A stretch of 64,000 nt of DNA from Lathyrus oleraceus. Lineage: Eukaryota > Streptophyta > Magnoliopsida > Fabales > Fabaceae. Position 1 is the stretch's first letter. Every line of letters begins with the position of its first letter. The stretch spans positions 52,100,771-52,164,770 of the forward strand of contig NC_066579.1 of NCBI RefSeq assembly GCF_024323335.1, given 5' to 3'. This document shows positions 40,088-52,538 of this stretch, piece by piece. The position numbers and the translations under genes are program-made. The notes below the pieces were generated by a model. The model had not been told where the DNA came from. It was given only the letters and a program-made list of their open reading frames with translations, and did no database searches.

Positions 40088-43000
40088 TGTAGCGGTAAAT
40101 TCATGATCATCAAGCTATGGATAAGCTAGAGATCAATAAAACCAGAGTCGCCACCGCGCTTTTATTGTTTCCAAGGGAAAAGGGTAAAAGTACGAACAAA
40201 ACCCAAAAGCAAGAAGTTTTCAAATCAAAACTAATAAAATGTCAGAGATTACAGGTAAGGGGGTTGGTTACACAGAGGGAAGGTGTTAGCACCCAAAGTG
40301 TCCTAGGTACTCCTAGGGAGCCCTTTTTGTGTGCATATGTATTTGGTACAAAATGATGTTTACAAACAAATAGGATTGGGGGATGAGAAAAGAATTCATT
40401 AATTATATTTTTGTGTTTGACAAGACCTTCGGACTTATGCCTACGTACCAACATAAAAATGAGGGATCAAAACCTCGTAGCTCGTGATACAAATTTCAAA
40501 GTGGATGCATTGCTTTTAATCAAAAATTAAGTTTGAAAGGCACAAGGGCCTAAAAATGGTTTGAATGAGTTAGTTCTTTTTGGCTTTTGAAAATTTTAAG
40601 TCAAGTATAATTAGATCCATTTACAAGTTTGATTAAGAAAAGGAAGTTTGAAAATTCAATGGCATAAGGCCAAAGTTTCTATCTTTTGCAAAGTGGTCAA
40701 AGTTTAGAACAAAACTAGTTCAAACCAAGAAAATTTTAAAAATGAGGGAGAGATTTTGAAATTAAAGAAATGGGAAGGAGATAAAGAGACTAATCATATG
40801 CACAAAATTAAAAGTTAAGGGTTGAAAAGATCTGACCAATGGGTAGCAATCCAATAGACAAGAATGTCAATAGAAACCCAAATTCCCTTGGACATTTAGA
40901 ATCAAGCAACACACAAATGCACAATTATATCAGTCTTGAAGAGAAAGACATCAAATAAAGATAGCCACATCCAAGCTTTAGCCACTCCATGATCTTCTTC
41001 AAGATAGCCCATATAACAGATGAAATCCACAAGTCACAGGTTCAAAATAACAGCTTCACAATGATCATGTTGCAGATGAACTCAAAGGGATCTTCAATGA
41101 TGTATCAGATGAAGTTTCAAATTGCGAGCACTTGGTTTCATAGAAAGTTGGCATTGGCCAAGTCCTTCAGTATAGGAATGCTTCCTAAGTTCTAAGTCCA
41201 TTTGTCCAAGATCGAGTCAACAGTCCACACAAAAGTTTTTTAGGATTTTTGTTGTTATTATGTACATTAATGGTCAAAGACCACACAAACAAACAAAGTA
41301 TACACAAAAATGGAATATATCACACATTATGGTCCAAGTGGACAAAGTGAAAATTGCATTAACATAAACAATTAGAATGGTATGAATAATGGCAAATGAA
41401 TAAAGGCTAAAATTAAATGACAGTAAAGTAAATGGCTTGAAATTAAAAGTTAGTTGCTAATGAGTTAGAAGTTAGAAGTTAGTATGGAAAAAAGGCCAAG
41501 TTACCACACAATACCATGAAATATGGGAGACTTACAATCTCACTAACTAGAATGCTATGCCTTTTTGTGTCACAAATTTAGCGCTATGTTAAGCAATCGT
41601 AATTGGACTTATGTAGAAGTCATAACTATTTGAGGTTGGGCAATGGAATTTTAGTGTTAATGCATGTTAGAGATATAGTATAATGGACTATGCTCATGAA
41701 ACATACCACACACAAAAAGAATATGCAAAAGAGGTGGCCTAATCTCATCCATACTTATGTTGAGTTTTCAATCAACTAGCCTTAGGACTTTGAGATATCA
41801 TAGGCCAAATAAGATGAATGCATAAAGAATGGGAATGAGGTGAAGAGGGAGGGGAATGGATAAAAACTCAAATTGGCCAAAGGAGGACTTTTACCAAATT
41901 AATATCATCCATTCATTTTGGGAGATGGAATATACATTCCATTAATCCCCTAAATCCAATGATATTAACTTGACAAAGTCAAATCAACCTTGACCAAGGC
42001 CCAATAACAAGAGTCAAACTCAAACAAGTCATCACAATTGGTCAACACAATTAATTGGCATTTATTCAAATTAAGAAGACTAAAATAATACATTTAAATT
42101 AAATATGGTTTGTCAAATACCTAAAACCTCATCAAAACACCAAAGAAATGGCCATGAGATTTCTCATAGGTCAAACAAGGTCAAAGGACCTTGAAGAAAA
42201 AATTTCAGAATTTTTAAAGACTTAAACGTATTTTTAAACAATTAAAAACAAATAAAAACTCAATTCAATCATGAAAAATATTAATAATGATCCAAAAAAT
42301 AATTTTAATTCAAAATATAAAAGAGGAAATTTTTTGAAATTTTTTGGTGAAACTCTCATATTTTTTGGATCAATATTAAAATTAATATGAATTGATGAAA
42401 ATAAAAGGAATAAAAGAAAATCAGAAAATATCAAAAAAATGTGAGCCACTTGATCTCCCTCATTAATTGAGGTGGCAGATCAAGTGACCTGAAACGCGCG
42501 TTCCACCAAACACACGAGTCAACGCGCTGCAGGGATGGTAATCACAATGAGCGCTCAGGATTAAAACAAATTGGATGGATATTATGGTTGGGAGACGTGC
42601 CAACGCACCGCCGGAGCCGTAACTCCGGTCTTCTTCTCCGGTGGACCTCACCGGACTAGTCCACCCTCAACCATCACCAAAATAAAAAAAAGAAGGACAT
42701 GATCTGAAAGAAAAAATGGCGTAGAGCACGAATCTGATCTCAATTTCAACTAACTCCAAATATATAAAAAGATATGAGGAGTTAAATTTTGAGGTGTGTC
42801 AACTGAGTTGCTTCGATTTGACCTCTAAGCAACTTAATCTTCTTGTCTATATTGGTAGGACTTCAGACAACCAAAGATCCAAGAGAATTGAGTAGAATTG
42901 AGTGAGAATCGAAGAGATGAAGTTTTCTAAAAATTACCTTCAATGCTATGCAGAACTTGAGATTGCTTGCTTCAAACACGATTTGATCACACTTGAGAAG

Positions 43001-44707
43001 CTAGCAGGAAGTGATTGGAGAGGTTGCAAGACTGTGGATCCTGGGGTTCTTGAATCTCCAACAGTTGAGATTCAAACTCAAATTTCAAATTGAAATTTCT
43101 CAGGTTTTCCTTTAGAATGAGAGGGTTTGAATTGGGGGGAAAAGCTGGCGTGCAAGGTGTCATTCAAATGAGCTCATAAGCCTTCTATTTATAGCCAAAG
43201 GGAATGATATTTGCACACTTCAAAATCTGTCCAAAATTAGCAATGTGAATGGCACGAGTGCATGGGCATGTAGAATCCCATGATGCATTCCATTAAGATC
43301 CAAAATGATTCATGTTGAAGTCTGAATGAAGCTTGAATGGCAAGGCAATGTGAACTGAAGTTTGTACATTTGATTCTTTCCAAGGATGCAGCCCTGTTAA
43401 AGCCATGCACAGGCCTAACAATCTTTATCCAAAAGGCATGAGCTTGGGTTCTTTAGATAGCTTGGATCAAGGGGAACAAGTTTTATGTTCAACACTTTTT
43501 CATTTGGAGCTTGGAACATGGAGAATTTTGAGGTGGAAGTTTGGAAATTTCAACATGTTGAAAAATTTACTAAGTGTCAAGCTATATACTTCAATATTCC
43601 ACCTTGCTTAACTTTTTATGTGAGCTTCAAATGAGAAAAGTGTCTTCATCAACGTTGTAGATATTTCAAAGACCTTCAAAATGGTCACAAATTTCATGTA
43701 ATTTGGATATATAATGATAGATTTGTGCATTTTTGAAGTTTGGAAAAATCACTTGTTCAATGGTATAGGTCAAGAATGACCTATAATGTATCCTCATATA
43801 ACATGCTCATAAAAGTCGATTTTGCTTCCACTCAAAACATCAAAGTTGAATTAGACAACTTGAATTTGATTGTGCAACTTGGAAATCTTTCATATCATAA
43901 AAATTGAGCAAGTTATGGCCTTGGGAAGTTGACTTTCAAATTAGGGTTTAGACAAAATGACTTATAATGTTTCAACATAGAAAATGATTTTCCAAGAAAA
44001 ACTAGCGCTAGGTCTCAACATGAAAGTTGTTTGGTATGTCATTTAGAGTAACATTTCTCTTGGAATCATTTTCATATGGTGAAAATTGTAGGAGATAGGG
44101 TCTAGGGAGACCCAGTTTTGAATAGATAAATTCATCTGGCCAACCACCATCAACCAACTTGCTAACCTTCAATTCTCTTGTATTTATTGGATCATATTAG
44201 ATAATATATGCATAAGATGATGAATTTTGAAGTGTCCCTTGAAAAATTTAATCAATTGGTGAGATAGCTTGTTGGAGAAGTTACTCAAGATACACAGTCA
44301 AACTAGGGTTTCCAAGGCAAATCACCCTCAAACTCTTGAAGAATACTTGATCAATAGAACATGTAGAGGTCATTGGGACTCATATATGATGCTCATAACC
44401 ATTCTTGGATCAATTAATAATTGTGCTCTTTGTCATGAGGGTCTCAAACCCTAGATATGAACTTGATAGATCAATGGAGATCATGCCCTACCTACAAAAG
44501 AGTTAGGCAAATGCAAAAATATATTTTTGTATTTTGGATAGTAAAATGATAATATACAAGTATGATACAATCACATAATGCTTGGTGATCTCTCCCAAAA
44601 CAAACCCAATGAAAGAGGGGCAAAGAGGATGCCAAGGTATGATCCCAATGCTAATGCTTATGATGAAATTGCATGAGGGATCTTAGGGTCAAAATTGGGG
44701 TCTTACA
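40088..44707 (-). repeat. 5' LTR of the host Ogre element, 4.6 kb
   Basis: Minus-strand ends are TGTAAGACCCCAATTTTG (44707) and ACCGCTACA (40088). The LTR is 4620 bp, within the unusual length range of Ogre LTRs. It is AT-rich and holds no credible ORF. A minus-strand TATAAATA at 43186-43193 probably divides U3 (about 1.5 kb) from R/U5 (about 3.1 kb). A stem-loop like that of the leaders lies at 41899-41968. The 3' partner is outside the window. Confidence 0.8.
43186..43193 (-). promoter_or_regulatory. TATA box of the Ogre LTR
   Basis: Minus-strand GGCTATAAATAGAAGGC, a strong TATA context about 1.5 kb into the LTR from its U3 end. Confidence 0.55.
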
Positions 44708-46449
44708 GACACCATGTGTCATGTCAAAATTCTTATTTGAGAATAGCAAACATAAATCCTAGTTTAGTTTCTTTGTCCTATGGTTCAAGTATTTAACTTT
44801 CAATTTTAGAATAAGGGATTAACTACTTTATTCATTACTACGCTTTTTAGTTATTTTTGAACTTTGTGATTCCACTTGCATTTATTTTTAAATTCACTTT
44901 TCCTAGGTATTCCATATTTTCATCTCATGAGATTTCACTTGTAATTAGTCCATCATATTACTCATAATAAAACATGGATTATTCCTCCATTTTTGGCGAC
45001 AAGAACTTTATTTCAACATGTTATTTTGTATATCATTTCTTTTTGCATTTATCATTTTTAAAAAGCATTTGAAAATGTAGTAGTCCTGTTTTCTAGACCT
45101 ATTTAATAGTGTTTTTCTCCCCTAAACTAAATCCTAAGTCAAATCTTATTCCATAATCTAGAACAACTCAAACTTCTGAAAAAGTTAAACTACTTCTCTG
45201 ATTTTTTCTGGCATGACAGGGGTTCATCACTTACCAAATTACACTTAGTGCATAACACTTTAATTTTAATTTCTTTAAGGTTTTTTCCAACATTTTTTCA
45301 ACAGTCCAATTTTAAAAAAATTTAATAGTTGATAAATTTTACTGATGGAAGATTGAATTAATTATTTTACTTCTTTTTTAGAAAATACTAGAATATATTT
45401 TTTTCACTAATCAATATAAACTTAATGATAATAGCAACATAGAAATTATACCACCAAAATAGATGTCTCACCCCGAAACTTAAAATTTGAACAGTGCCAT
45501 CATTGCAAGTCTCGTCGGTTATGGCACATTAGAACCTAAAAATTTTAAAAATAGAAAATAAAACAACAATTAGTCAATGGTGGTTGGTTGAGATTTTTTT
45601 ATACCAATTAGGCCTGAAGCCTATTGTTTTTTCTTGTTCTAACTTTGTCATTCCTCTTCGTCTTTCTTCCTTCATCCTCATTCTTATCCTTCTCCCCTTA
45701 GTTGTCTAATTCTCTGATAGAGCTTTATCCTCAGTAACAAAAATTAATTTCATCTTCTAGTTGTTTGACTTTAGAGATGACATAGAGGTCCTTTGTTGCA
45801 TTATTAAAATTGTCTAGGTGACTACTTTGGTCACATCAAAGGGGATGATATTTTTTATGCTTTATTGGGTCTCTTTATCTTTTCAAAACTCTTTCCATTT
45901 GCTGGTCCTTATGGCACATAATAGATTTTCATTAGGCCGACCTTCTTTATTACTGGTTCACTGTCTGGTATATGTGTGATATATCAAGACATGAGTACAT
46001 AAAACTCAATCCAACATTTGTGGATATGCCTTTTTCATGACTTTTTTTTTCTATCAGTCGCTCTAGTGCTTCTTGTGTTATATTAACATCTTCATTTGCA
46101 CTAGTCTATTTCTCTTTCCCTTGTGCAATATATTCATGTGTCTCTTTATGACCAGACTCCTCCTCTTCATCGGTCCTTTCTTTTTCATCTTCATCTTTCT
46201 TTGGTACTGCTTTAGTTTTTTCTTCAAGGTTTTCCTTGTTCAACTTATCAACCATTTTTTTGCATAAACTCCTTAAGTCCATTGTCATCTTATTCTTCCA
46301 TCTCAACCTTCTCCATGTTTCTATTTTTCCTTATCCTTCATTTCTTCTTTGTCCTGGTCATCTTGCATAATCGATTCATCTATTTCATCTTCTTCTTTAA
46401 CCTCACTTTGAATAATTTCTTCAACTAGCACTTTGTCTTCATCTAGTTT
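44708..46449. other. No confident gene; AT-rich sequence with an acidic low-complexity minus-strand stretch
   Basis: From 44708 to about 45550 nothing is recognised. From about 45640 to 46440 the plus strand is CT-rich. Read on the minus strand it encodes Glu/Lys/Asp-rich, stop-containing segments (for example 46306-46106) that could be a decayed disordered retroelement ORF. No conserved motif was found. Confidence 0.35.
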
Positions 46450-47354
46450 TTAAGAACCAGAACTTACAAACTAACAAGATACTTAGGCAGCTAGCGACTA
46501 AGGTTAACTCGATGGCCATCCATAACAATATTTTTTAGACTCATATTTCTCAAGAGGTTCAACAACAAGCCTCATAACTTGCCCCTCCCGAAACATTTTC
46601 AAGACAAACTAAAGAAAAAAAAGAAGCAAAAGGACATTTGAATGTTGTCACTTTAAGGAGTGGAAAGCAGTTGGAGGACATTAGTAAGAAAAATGAGAAA
46701 AAAAATAATGATAATAATAAGGAGAGTGAGAAAACCCAACTTGCAAGTGAGGTTGTGGAAGATTAATAAGAACAACCTTATGTTGCACCTCCATTGTACA
46801 AACCACCAATTATGTTTATGCTGAGATTGTGAAATAAAAAATCGAGGAATAATTTAAGAAATTTGTTGAATTATTGAAATATCTATATATCAACATTAAA
46901 TTCACAAAGGCTTTATCTCATATACCTTATGCAAAATTTCTTAAGGAAGTCCTGTCTAAACAAAGAAAATTAGAGGATAATGAAATTGTAGCACTAACTA
47001 CTAACTGAAGAGTGCATCGCCATTATAAAAAATAATTAACCACAAAAACGGAAAGATCTTAGGGGTTTCTAAATTTCTTGTGTTATAGGAACAATGAGTT
47101 TTGAGAGAGTTTTATGTAATTTAGGGGAAAGTGTCAGCTTCATGTCCCTATCAATATGTAATAAAATCAATCTAAATGAAATGAAGTCCACAAATATATC
47201 ATTTCAATTAGCGGATAAGTCTATAAAACATCTAGTAGTAATACCGAAGGATGTGCCAATAAAAAGTGGTAAACTTTTCATACCCATCGATTTTGTAATC
47301 ATTGAGATAGAGGAAGATTCTCAAACCCTCATCTCTTATGTAGATCTTTCATAG
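46450..47354 (+). pseudogene. Ty3/gypsy gag-pro remnant (Athila-like)
   Basis: Scattered in-frame pieces match the gag C-terminus of Athila-type elements: NVVTLRSGKQLED near 46640, YKPPI near 46800, and LNINIKFTKALSHIPYAKFLKEVLSKQRKLEDNE near 46890-46985. The protease follows (47094-47354: VLCNLGESVSFMSLSICNK, where ALCDLGASINLMPLS is usual, then QLADKSIKH). Many stops and frameshifts are present, and the catalytic Asp-x-Gly has become Asn-Leu-Gly. This is an old fossil on the plus strand. Confidence 0.65.
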
Positions 47355-47696
47355 CCATAATTGGATCTATAATAAACATAAATTAAGGAAAGCTTATTGT
47401 ACTAGTATAATTATAAAGGGCCTAAGGGAGGCAGTACAAAGCTCATTAAGGATAGGAGATACCATACATCTCCTAAGTTGAGCCTTCTAGTCGTCGATTG
47501 ATCGAATAACTCCCCCATTGGGTGGTACACTCACTCATTGGGTGGTACACTCGCTCATTGGATACAATATTCACCCACTTATAAAAACATGGGGAATAAC
47601 GTGTCATTTCCCAATAGCGGTGTGAGAAGGGCATGCAAAGAAGGAATCCATATTCTCTAGGATAACATGAGGAATGAAGTGTCCTTACCCTATAAC

Positions 47697-48720
47697 ATGT
47701 GTAAGTTGAATAAGGCTTTATATGTTTTAAAACAAGTTTCATGGGCATGGTTTCAAAAGTTTACTATTGTTAATACATCTCTTGGTTTCTTCTATAGCGA
47801 TAATGATTCAACTATATTTGGCTAGACCTCCTTTCATGGTATTATTTTACTTTCATTTCATGTTGATGATAGTATAATTATTGGTGATGATGTTAATGAG
47901 AATGATGATTTGAAATTACAATTAGCCAAATAGTTTGAGATGAAGGATTTAGGTATTATTCTCTACTTCTTGGGAATTGTAGTTGTCTACTCTCCTAAAG
48001 GTTAACTTCTTTCTCAATCAAAGTACATTTCCAACATCATTGAACAAACTCATTTTTCTTGACACTAGATAAGAAAACAGTCCTCTTGAATTGAATATGA
48101 AATATATTCCCTCAGACGGTGTTATTGTACTAGATCCCACTTTATATCGTACTTTAGTTGACAGTCTGGTGTGCCTTACTATTACCATACCTGATATTGC
48201 TTATGATGTTCATGTTTTCAATCAATTTGTTGTCTTTCCCACTACAAAAACATTGGGTAGTTGTTTTGCACGTTCTTCGTTATCTTCGGGGAACCCAGTT
48301 TTATAGCCTTTTATTTCTCTCATTGTTCTCATTGGATTTACATGCTTATACTAATGTTGATTGAGCTAGTGACTCCAAGGATCGTAAGTCAGGAAAACGT
48401 TGTAATATCTTTCTTAGAGACTCTTTTATTGCTTGAAAAAGCAAGAAACGAGATACTACATCCCGGTCTTCTACAGAATTTAAGCATCATGCTATGACAT
48501 CCACCGCTATTGAAATAGTTTGGTTGTGTTGGTTATTTTTGGACATGGATACAAAAATATCATTCAAATTATTCATAACAAAGTATTTCGTAAATGTGCC
48601 AAATATATTGAAATTGATTGTCACATCACTCGTCATCATCTTCAACATTAAACAATTATTCTATCGTTTGTCTCTTCTTCCTTGCGGATTAATGATTTGC
48701 TTACGAAGATGAATTCCATT
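47697..48720 (+). pseudogene. Ty1/copia RT-RNase H remnant (Ale/Retrofit-like)
   Basis: It begins at KLNKALYVLKQVSWAWF (normally LKKALYGLKQAPRAWF). RT follows with HVDDSIIIGDD, FEMKDLGIILYFLGIVV, then LDPTLYRTLVDSLVCLTITIPDIAY. RNase H carries SDSKDRKSGK and SSTEFKHHAM. There are several stops and frame changes. The 5' two-thirds of the element is missing. The block at 47355-47696 before it is unassigned and contains a 24-bp phrase (ATTGGGTGGTACACTC) two and a half times near 47518-47580. Confidence 0.7.
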
Positions 48721-48789
48721 AAACATTTTTCTATTTCTTGATTGACAAATATTCAATGCTTTCGATTAATACATCATGAATTTAAGAGA

Positions 48790-49047
48790 TGTTAAATAAT
48801 ATTATTATTATATACTTATTATATCTTAATAAATGTAATTTAATTTTTTTTCTTTTATAAATCTAATATTTATACTCTATTATAATCATTCTTCTTTTAA
48901 CTTTTTTTCATTCTAATATAAATATTAATCATCTTTCTCTTTCCTCTGCTCTTTCTCTTTTGATATTCAAATCTTCGTCCCTCAATCGAATATCTCTCTA
49001 TCTATCAATTGAGTTATTTTACCAAAACTTGGGTTTTAAACTTTTGT
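48790..49047 (+). repeat. Probable short 3' LTR of the Ale-like copia remnant
   Basis: Directly after the RNase H remnant and a purine-rich AATTTAAGAGA, the sequence TGTTAAATAATATTATTATT begins an AT-rich segment ending near AAACTTTTGTTAA. Position and style match the short LTRs of Ale-type elements. The 3' boundary is uncertain and no partner LTR is present. Confidence 0.45.
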
Positions 49048-49986
49048 TAATAATGGAGTAGGAGTATAATATAAGAAACCATGAATGCTTAGACCAATAG
49101 ACAAAGCCTCCTATTCATTGTTTCCCTTGTTACACTTCTCAACCAGACACTCACCCACCACTCTCTCAAAAGTCCAAAATTCTAATCAACTAATCATGGT
49201 TGGCGTGACATGAATATAATAATAAACAAATCATCTTAGATCTTCACTATTAAAATATTGCCTACGCTTTCAAGTGTTGATTGGTGATTGCAAAACCATT
49301 ATTCAATATGCATGCTTAATATCTCAACATATCTTTGATTATAGTTCAAATTAACATGGAGGATGATATTGTAGGGATTTGGATCCTTCAAATTTCACAT
49401 TTCATTCTTAAAAAATAAATTTTCGCTTAAGATCGTAACTGACATTTGAATTTAAAGTTACCGTAAAACCACGATAAACGACATAACTCTTTATAATCTG
49501 TTAATATAAATAAATTTTAGGAATCATATAAGCAAATAATAAATTAAAATTTGAGGAAGATCGAATCATCCAAATTAGGATCATGGAATGCTTCAAAACT
49601 ATAGATTCTAAGTTCTAACAAGGTGCATTCAACTAGTTGAACAAGTCATTCCTTTGTATTTTTCCACTAAACCATTCAAAATTAAGAAACCTTATAAGAT
49701 CAATTCCCAAGCTCCATCATTCAACTTGATGAAACATATTAAAACACAAAGAAAACAATAAACTATAAACTAAAATAAAAACATATATTCAACAAATCTA
49801 TTATTAATATTTACAAAAAAGTGAGAAAAAAAAATATAACTAAATATCTAAATATCTCTGATTAAAAAACAGAGCAAAACAGAGCAAAACAGAGAGAAAG
49901 AACAGGGGAAGCATACAAATCCTCCCTCAACCATCTCCATACATCATCATAAGACTAACCAAAAGCCTTAACATAATTTTATGACT
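49048..49986. other. Non-coding stretch 3' of the small host gene
   Basis: No ORF or repeat recognised. From about 49837 onward the sequence (CTAAATATCTAAATATCTC) is homologous to 63663 onward, the 3' flank of the second gene copy. It would contain the gene's 3' UTR on the minus strand. Confidence 0.4.
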
Positions 49987-50217
49987 CTATGAATCCCCAA
50001 CTGAAATTGTTTGCCCGGAAAATCCCAACGGCGACCGGGAAATCTGCCGGGAAAACTCCCTCAAAACAGGTCTTACTTCAGGTCGACCAAATGACCAATC
50101 ATAGATTTTCTCTGATTCTTGCTTGATCTTCATAACTTGGCTATGAATTAGGATACCCTTTTGTGCCAAGCTTTCATCTTTGTTGTTAATCTTCATGCTC
50201 TTCACGTTCTTACTCAA
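49987..50217 (-). CDS. Small conserved plant protein of unknown function (76 aa)
   Basis: A single short ORF: basic N-terminus (MSKNVKSMKINNK), a helical GILIHSQVMKIKQESEKIYDW segment, then a C-terminal RPVLREFSRQISRSPLGFSGQ stretch with an R-S-P-L-G motif. Support for a real gene: a TATA box about 90 bp upstream, an AT-rich non-repetitive setting, and a second copy at 63799-64000 that keeps the frame and the LIHSQVMKIKQESEKIYDWSFG and SRSPLG motifs despite many base changes. I do not recognise the family with certainty. It lacks a signal peptide or membrane segment. Confidence 0.7.
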   Translation of the reverse strand: MSKNVKSMKINNKDESLAQKGILIHSQVMKIKQESEKIYDWSFGRPEVRPVLREFSRQISRSPLGFSGQTISVGDS

Positions 50218-50307
50218 AGAAAAAATCTCAATCTTTTTCTACACAAAAAGTTTCCTAGCTAATTAGCCTTTCATATAAAACATAGACAGAGATATAACCT
50301 ATGCGTG

Positions 50308-50315
50308 TTTATATA
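50308..50315 (-). promoter_or_regulatory. TATA box of the small host gene
   Basis: Minus-strand TATATAAA in the context GTCGTATATAAACACG, about 91 bp upstream of the ATG at 50217. This would give a 5' UTR of roughly 60 nt. Confidence 0.6.
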
Positions 50316-51366
50316 CGACACATAGGGAAGACAATTATGAAACGTAAGAGATAAGAGATTGGAGAAGTTTGGTGGGAAATCTCTATTTTTTAGGATCAGT
50401 TTGAAGGTGACCAAATTGGACCATGAAGTTGACAGAAAGAAGGTTCTATATTGTTTTTAAGAATCGTTTGTTGACCATGATTTTCCAACCGTTGGATTTT
50501 GGTGTTTGGTCAATCATCATATATAGTTAGTTATACTCAAAAACCGTTTGATTGAATTATGATTTGCTTTAAATAGAACATTCTGTTATTTGGTTAGTCG
50601 CATTTTTTGGGTACTACATCACAAGTTTTATGAAAGAGTAGTTTTTTTAACAACTTGGATTTTGTTTTTATGAACAACTTGGGCCTTTTTCTTTTGGTAC
50701 AAAACAACATGGAGCTTTTATTTTAATTCTTTAATCGATATTGGACATATACAAATATGATTAAACTTTGAGTGTGAACGTGGCATTATATTAATGGGAT
50801 ATATACATACATGGCTCTCTGGTCAAAGTTTTATCTAATGCTACCTCTATTTTGTTCATTTGTGTATCGGTCAGTTGTAGGTTCAACGAACTTTATAACC
50901 TCCCTAACTTGGAAATATTAATATTTGAATTGATTTGTGATTTGAAGGAGAAACTAAATGGATATCAATAACCATGTTTTTGTTTTTTTTCTTATGATAT
51001 CCTTGTAACTTTTGTAATAATTTATTCATAGTGGGTCACATGCTTCTTCTCTCATATAGGCTTAGTGGGACTCCAGCCCGACTCGGTGCAGGTGCGAGAG
51101 CATCTTATCTCCAATGACATTGTTGTCCAGTGAAATTTGATTCCTTCTTTTTTTTTCAATTGAATAAAATTAAAATAATTAAAAATGATTTAGTGGTGAG
51201 GACTTTCACTTTATGATGATTTTATACCGAACTATCAATTCTTGTGTTATTTATATTTTTTCTTTTTTCTATCTAGTAAGAATTTGATTTATCATACACA
51301 TTATTACAACATTGTGTTATTACAACATTGTGTTAGATAATTTGTCATTCAAAGATTAGAATTTCA
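50316..51366. other. Upstream region of the small gene and decayed copia LTR end
   Basis: No gene seen. The final part (about 51340-51366, ending AGAATTTCA) resembles the 3' end of the Maximus-type LTR (CCAGAATTTCA) and is followed by a primer site, so an eroded LTR probably lies here. A GC-richer patch at 51070-51110 is unassigned. Confidence 0.4.
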
Positions 51367-51368
51367 AA

Positions 51369-51384
51369 TGGCATCAAAGCAGGT
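51369..51384 (+). other. Degenerate copia primer binding site
   Basis: TGGCATCAAAGCAGGT differs at two positions from the initiator-Met copia site TGGTATCAGAGCAGGT. It follows an LTR-like end after a two-base spacer, as in the SIRE element at 19911-19913. Confidence 0.5.
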
Positions 51385-51449
51385 ACCCTATTCTATTTGG
51401 GTGTGTTCATAGGTTCTTATTCTGTTTAAGATTGAGAATTCCAAAGAAT

Positions 51450-51850
51450 TAGTATCAGTTTATTGACCAACAATTGATGGTACTAAGAATCTTCCAAAGG
51501 TTGTAGTTGTAGACAATTATGAAGATTGTGAAGACCAAGTAGAATATGATACTGAAGAAAATCTAATGGTTGCTAAGATCTTGAGAAAGGTCGTGAGAAT
51601 AATATACACGAGATCTGAGAATAATGTCTCAACTAATGTCAAATACAATCAGCAACATAAATTCAAGAGTTGTAACTTTCGACATAAAGTAAAAGATGGT
51701 AAAAGATAAAATCTCTACCTTTTTCTTTACAGAAGCAAGAGGATTTAATGTCGTGAATGCAAAGGTTTTTGACATACTCAAGTTGAATGCCCAAGTTTTC
51801 TAAGGGAACCAATAAAAATCTACAATGTCGTTGATGATAAGATAAATGAA
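51450..51850 (+). pseudogene. Copia gag remnant (Maximus-like)
   Basis: Near 51463 the frame reads RPTIDGTK, cf. RPPILDG at the start of the gag at 31311. It then jumps, after an internal deletion, to a region ending in a CCHC knuckle with a stop replacing one residue (CRECKGF, stop, HTQVEC; about 51740-51785), then PSFLREP. It is on the plus strand and heavily decayed. Confidence 0.6.
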
Positions 51851-52538
51851 GAAATGGGGAAAAGAGTGATACGATTTGAAATAACCAAGTTTTATCATTT
51901 CTGATTATGTACCTTATGCCATTTTCAATGAAATGAAATTTAGTTTGATTTTTACTTTGTCTATTTCTTTCTTTTTGATTGATGACAAAGGGGGAGAAGA
52001 GTGATACGATTTTGATATACTTATTTCCTTTCTGACACCCAGTATTTGTCTTTAATATTCTTATTTTTGAATCTAATTAACTAATCTAGAACTTTGAATA
52101 AGTTCATCATGTTTCAAGTTAACCAAGTTTTTCAGGAGTTAAGACTTTTTCAGAAGATATTAACCAAGCTGATTTGAGTTTGAGTTAACCAGACGTATAT
52201 AAGTTTTGACAAATCAAACTTTGATACAAGGCTGATAACCAGACTTTCTGATACTTAAAGCAAAGTCAAGTCGGAATACTTCTATAACTAGGCTTCGACT
52301 TCAGAGAAGTTATTTCTTTCATGATGATCAAGATATTTTATATGTTAAGATTATTTTAAGTCTTAAATTTAGGGGGAGTTTGCAAACCTAACTCCGAAAT
52401 TCTAAGCTGAAAAATAATTTTAATAGTATAAAATTCATGGGGAGCTTACAAACCTCACTATGATATTTTTATGTGATTTAACCAAGTAAAAAATGTTCAT
52501 TAAAATTTATGGTTTTGTCATCATAAAAAGGGGGAGAT
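51851..52538 (+). other. 3' UTR of a SIRE-type element with two polypurine tracts
   Basis: There is no gene. ACAAAGGGGGAGAAG at about 51985-51999 and AAAAAGGGGGAGAT at 52525-52538 reproduce the paired tracts of the SIRE element at 27637 and 27881. The second abuts the LTR. Confidence 0.65.

Larger units (their letters stand above)
1..44707 (-). mobile_element. Ogre-like Ty3/gypsy retrotransposon (host of the nest), 3' end outside window
   Basis: Reading leftward on the minus strand the order is 5' LTR (40088-44707), primer binding site, leader, ORF1, gag-pro, intron and pol. Pol is cut at 33467 by a copia insertion and resumes at 1563-1. An extra ORF before gag, a very long LTR starting TGTAAGACCCC, a primer site resembling the tRNA-Arg site reported for Ogre, an intron inside gag-pol and a second RNase H are the published hallmarks of Ogre in the Tat lineage. 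Every coding part has stops or frameshifts, so this copy is dead. The target duplication cannot be checked because the 3' end is not in the window. Confidence 0.85.

Noticed and set aside
45508..45549. Possible gag zinc knuckle (CHHCKSRRLWHIRT)
   Set aside because: Spacing is C-x2-C-x6-H and the final Cys is missing; no other gag sequence surrounds it.
46073..46306. Hydrophobic plus-strand ORF and acidic minus-strand ORF on the same DNA
   Set aside because: CT-rich low-complexity DNA gives Phe/Leu on one strand and Glu/Lys on the other. No conserved motif or partner copy is present.
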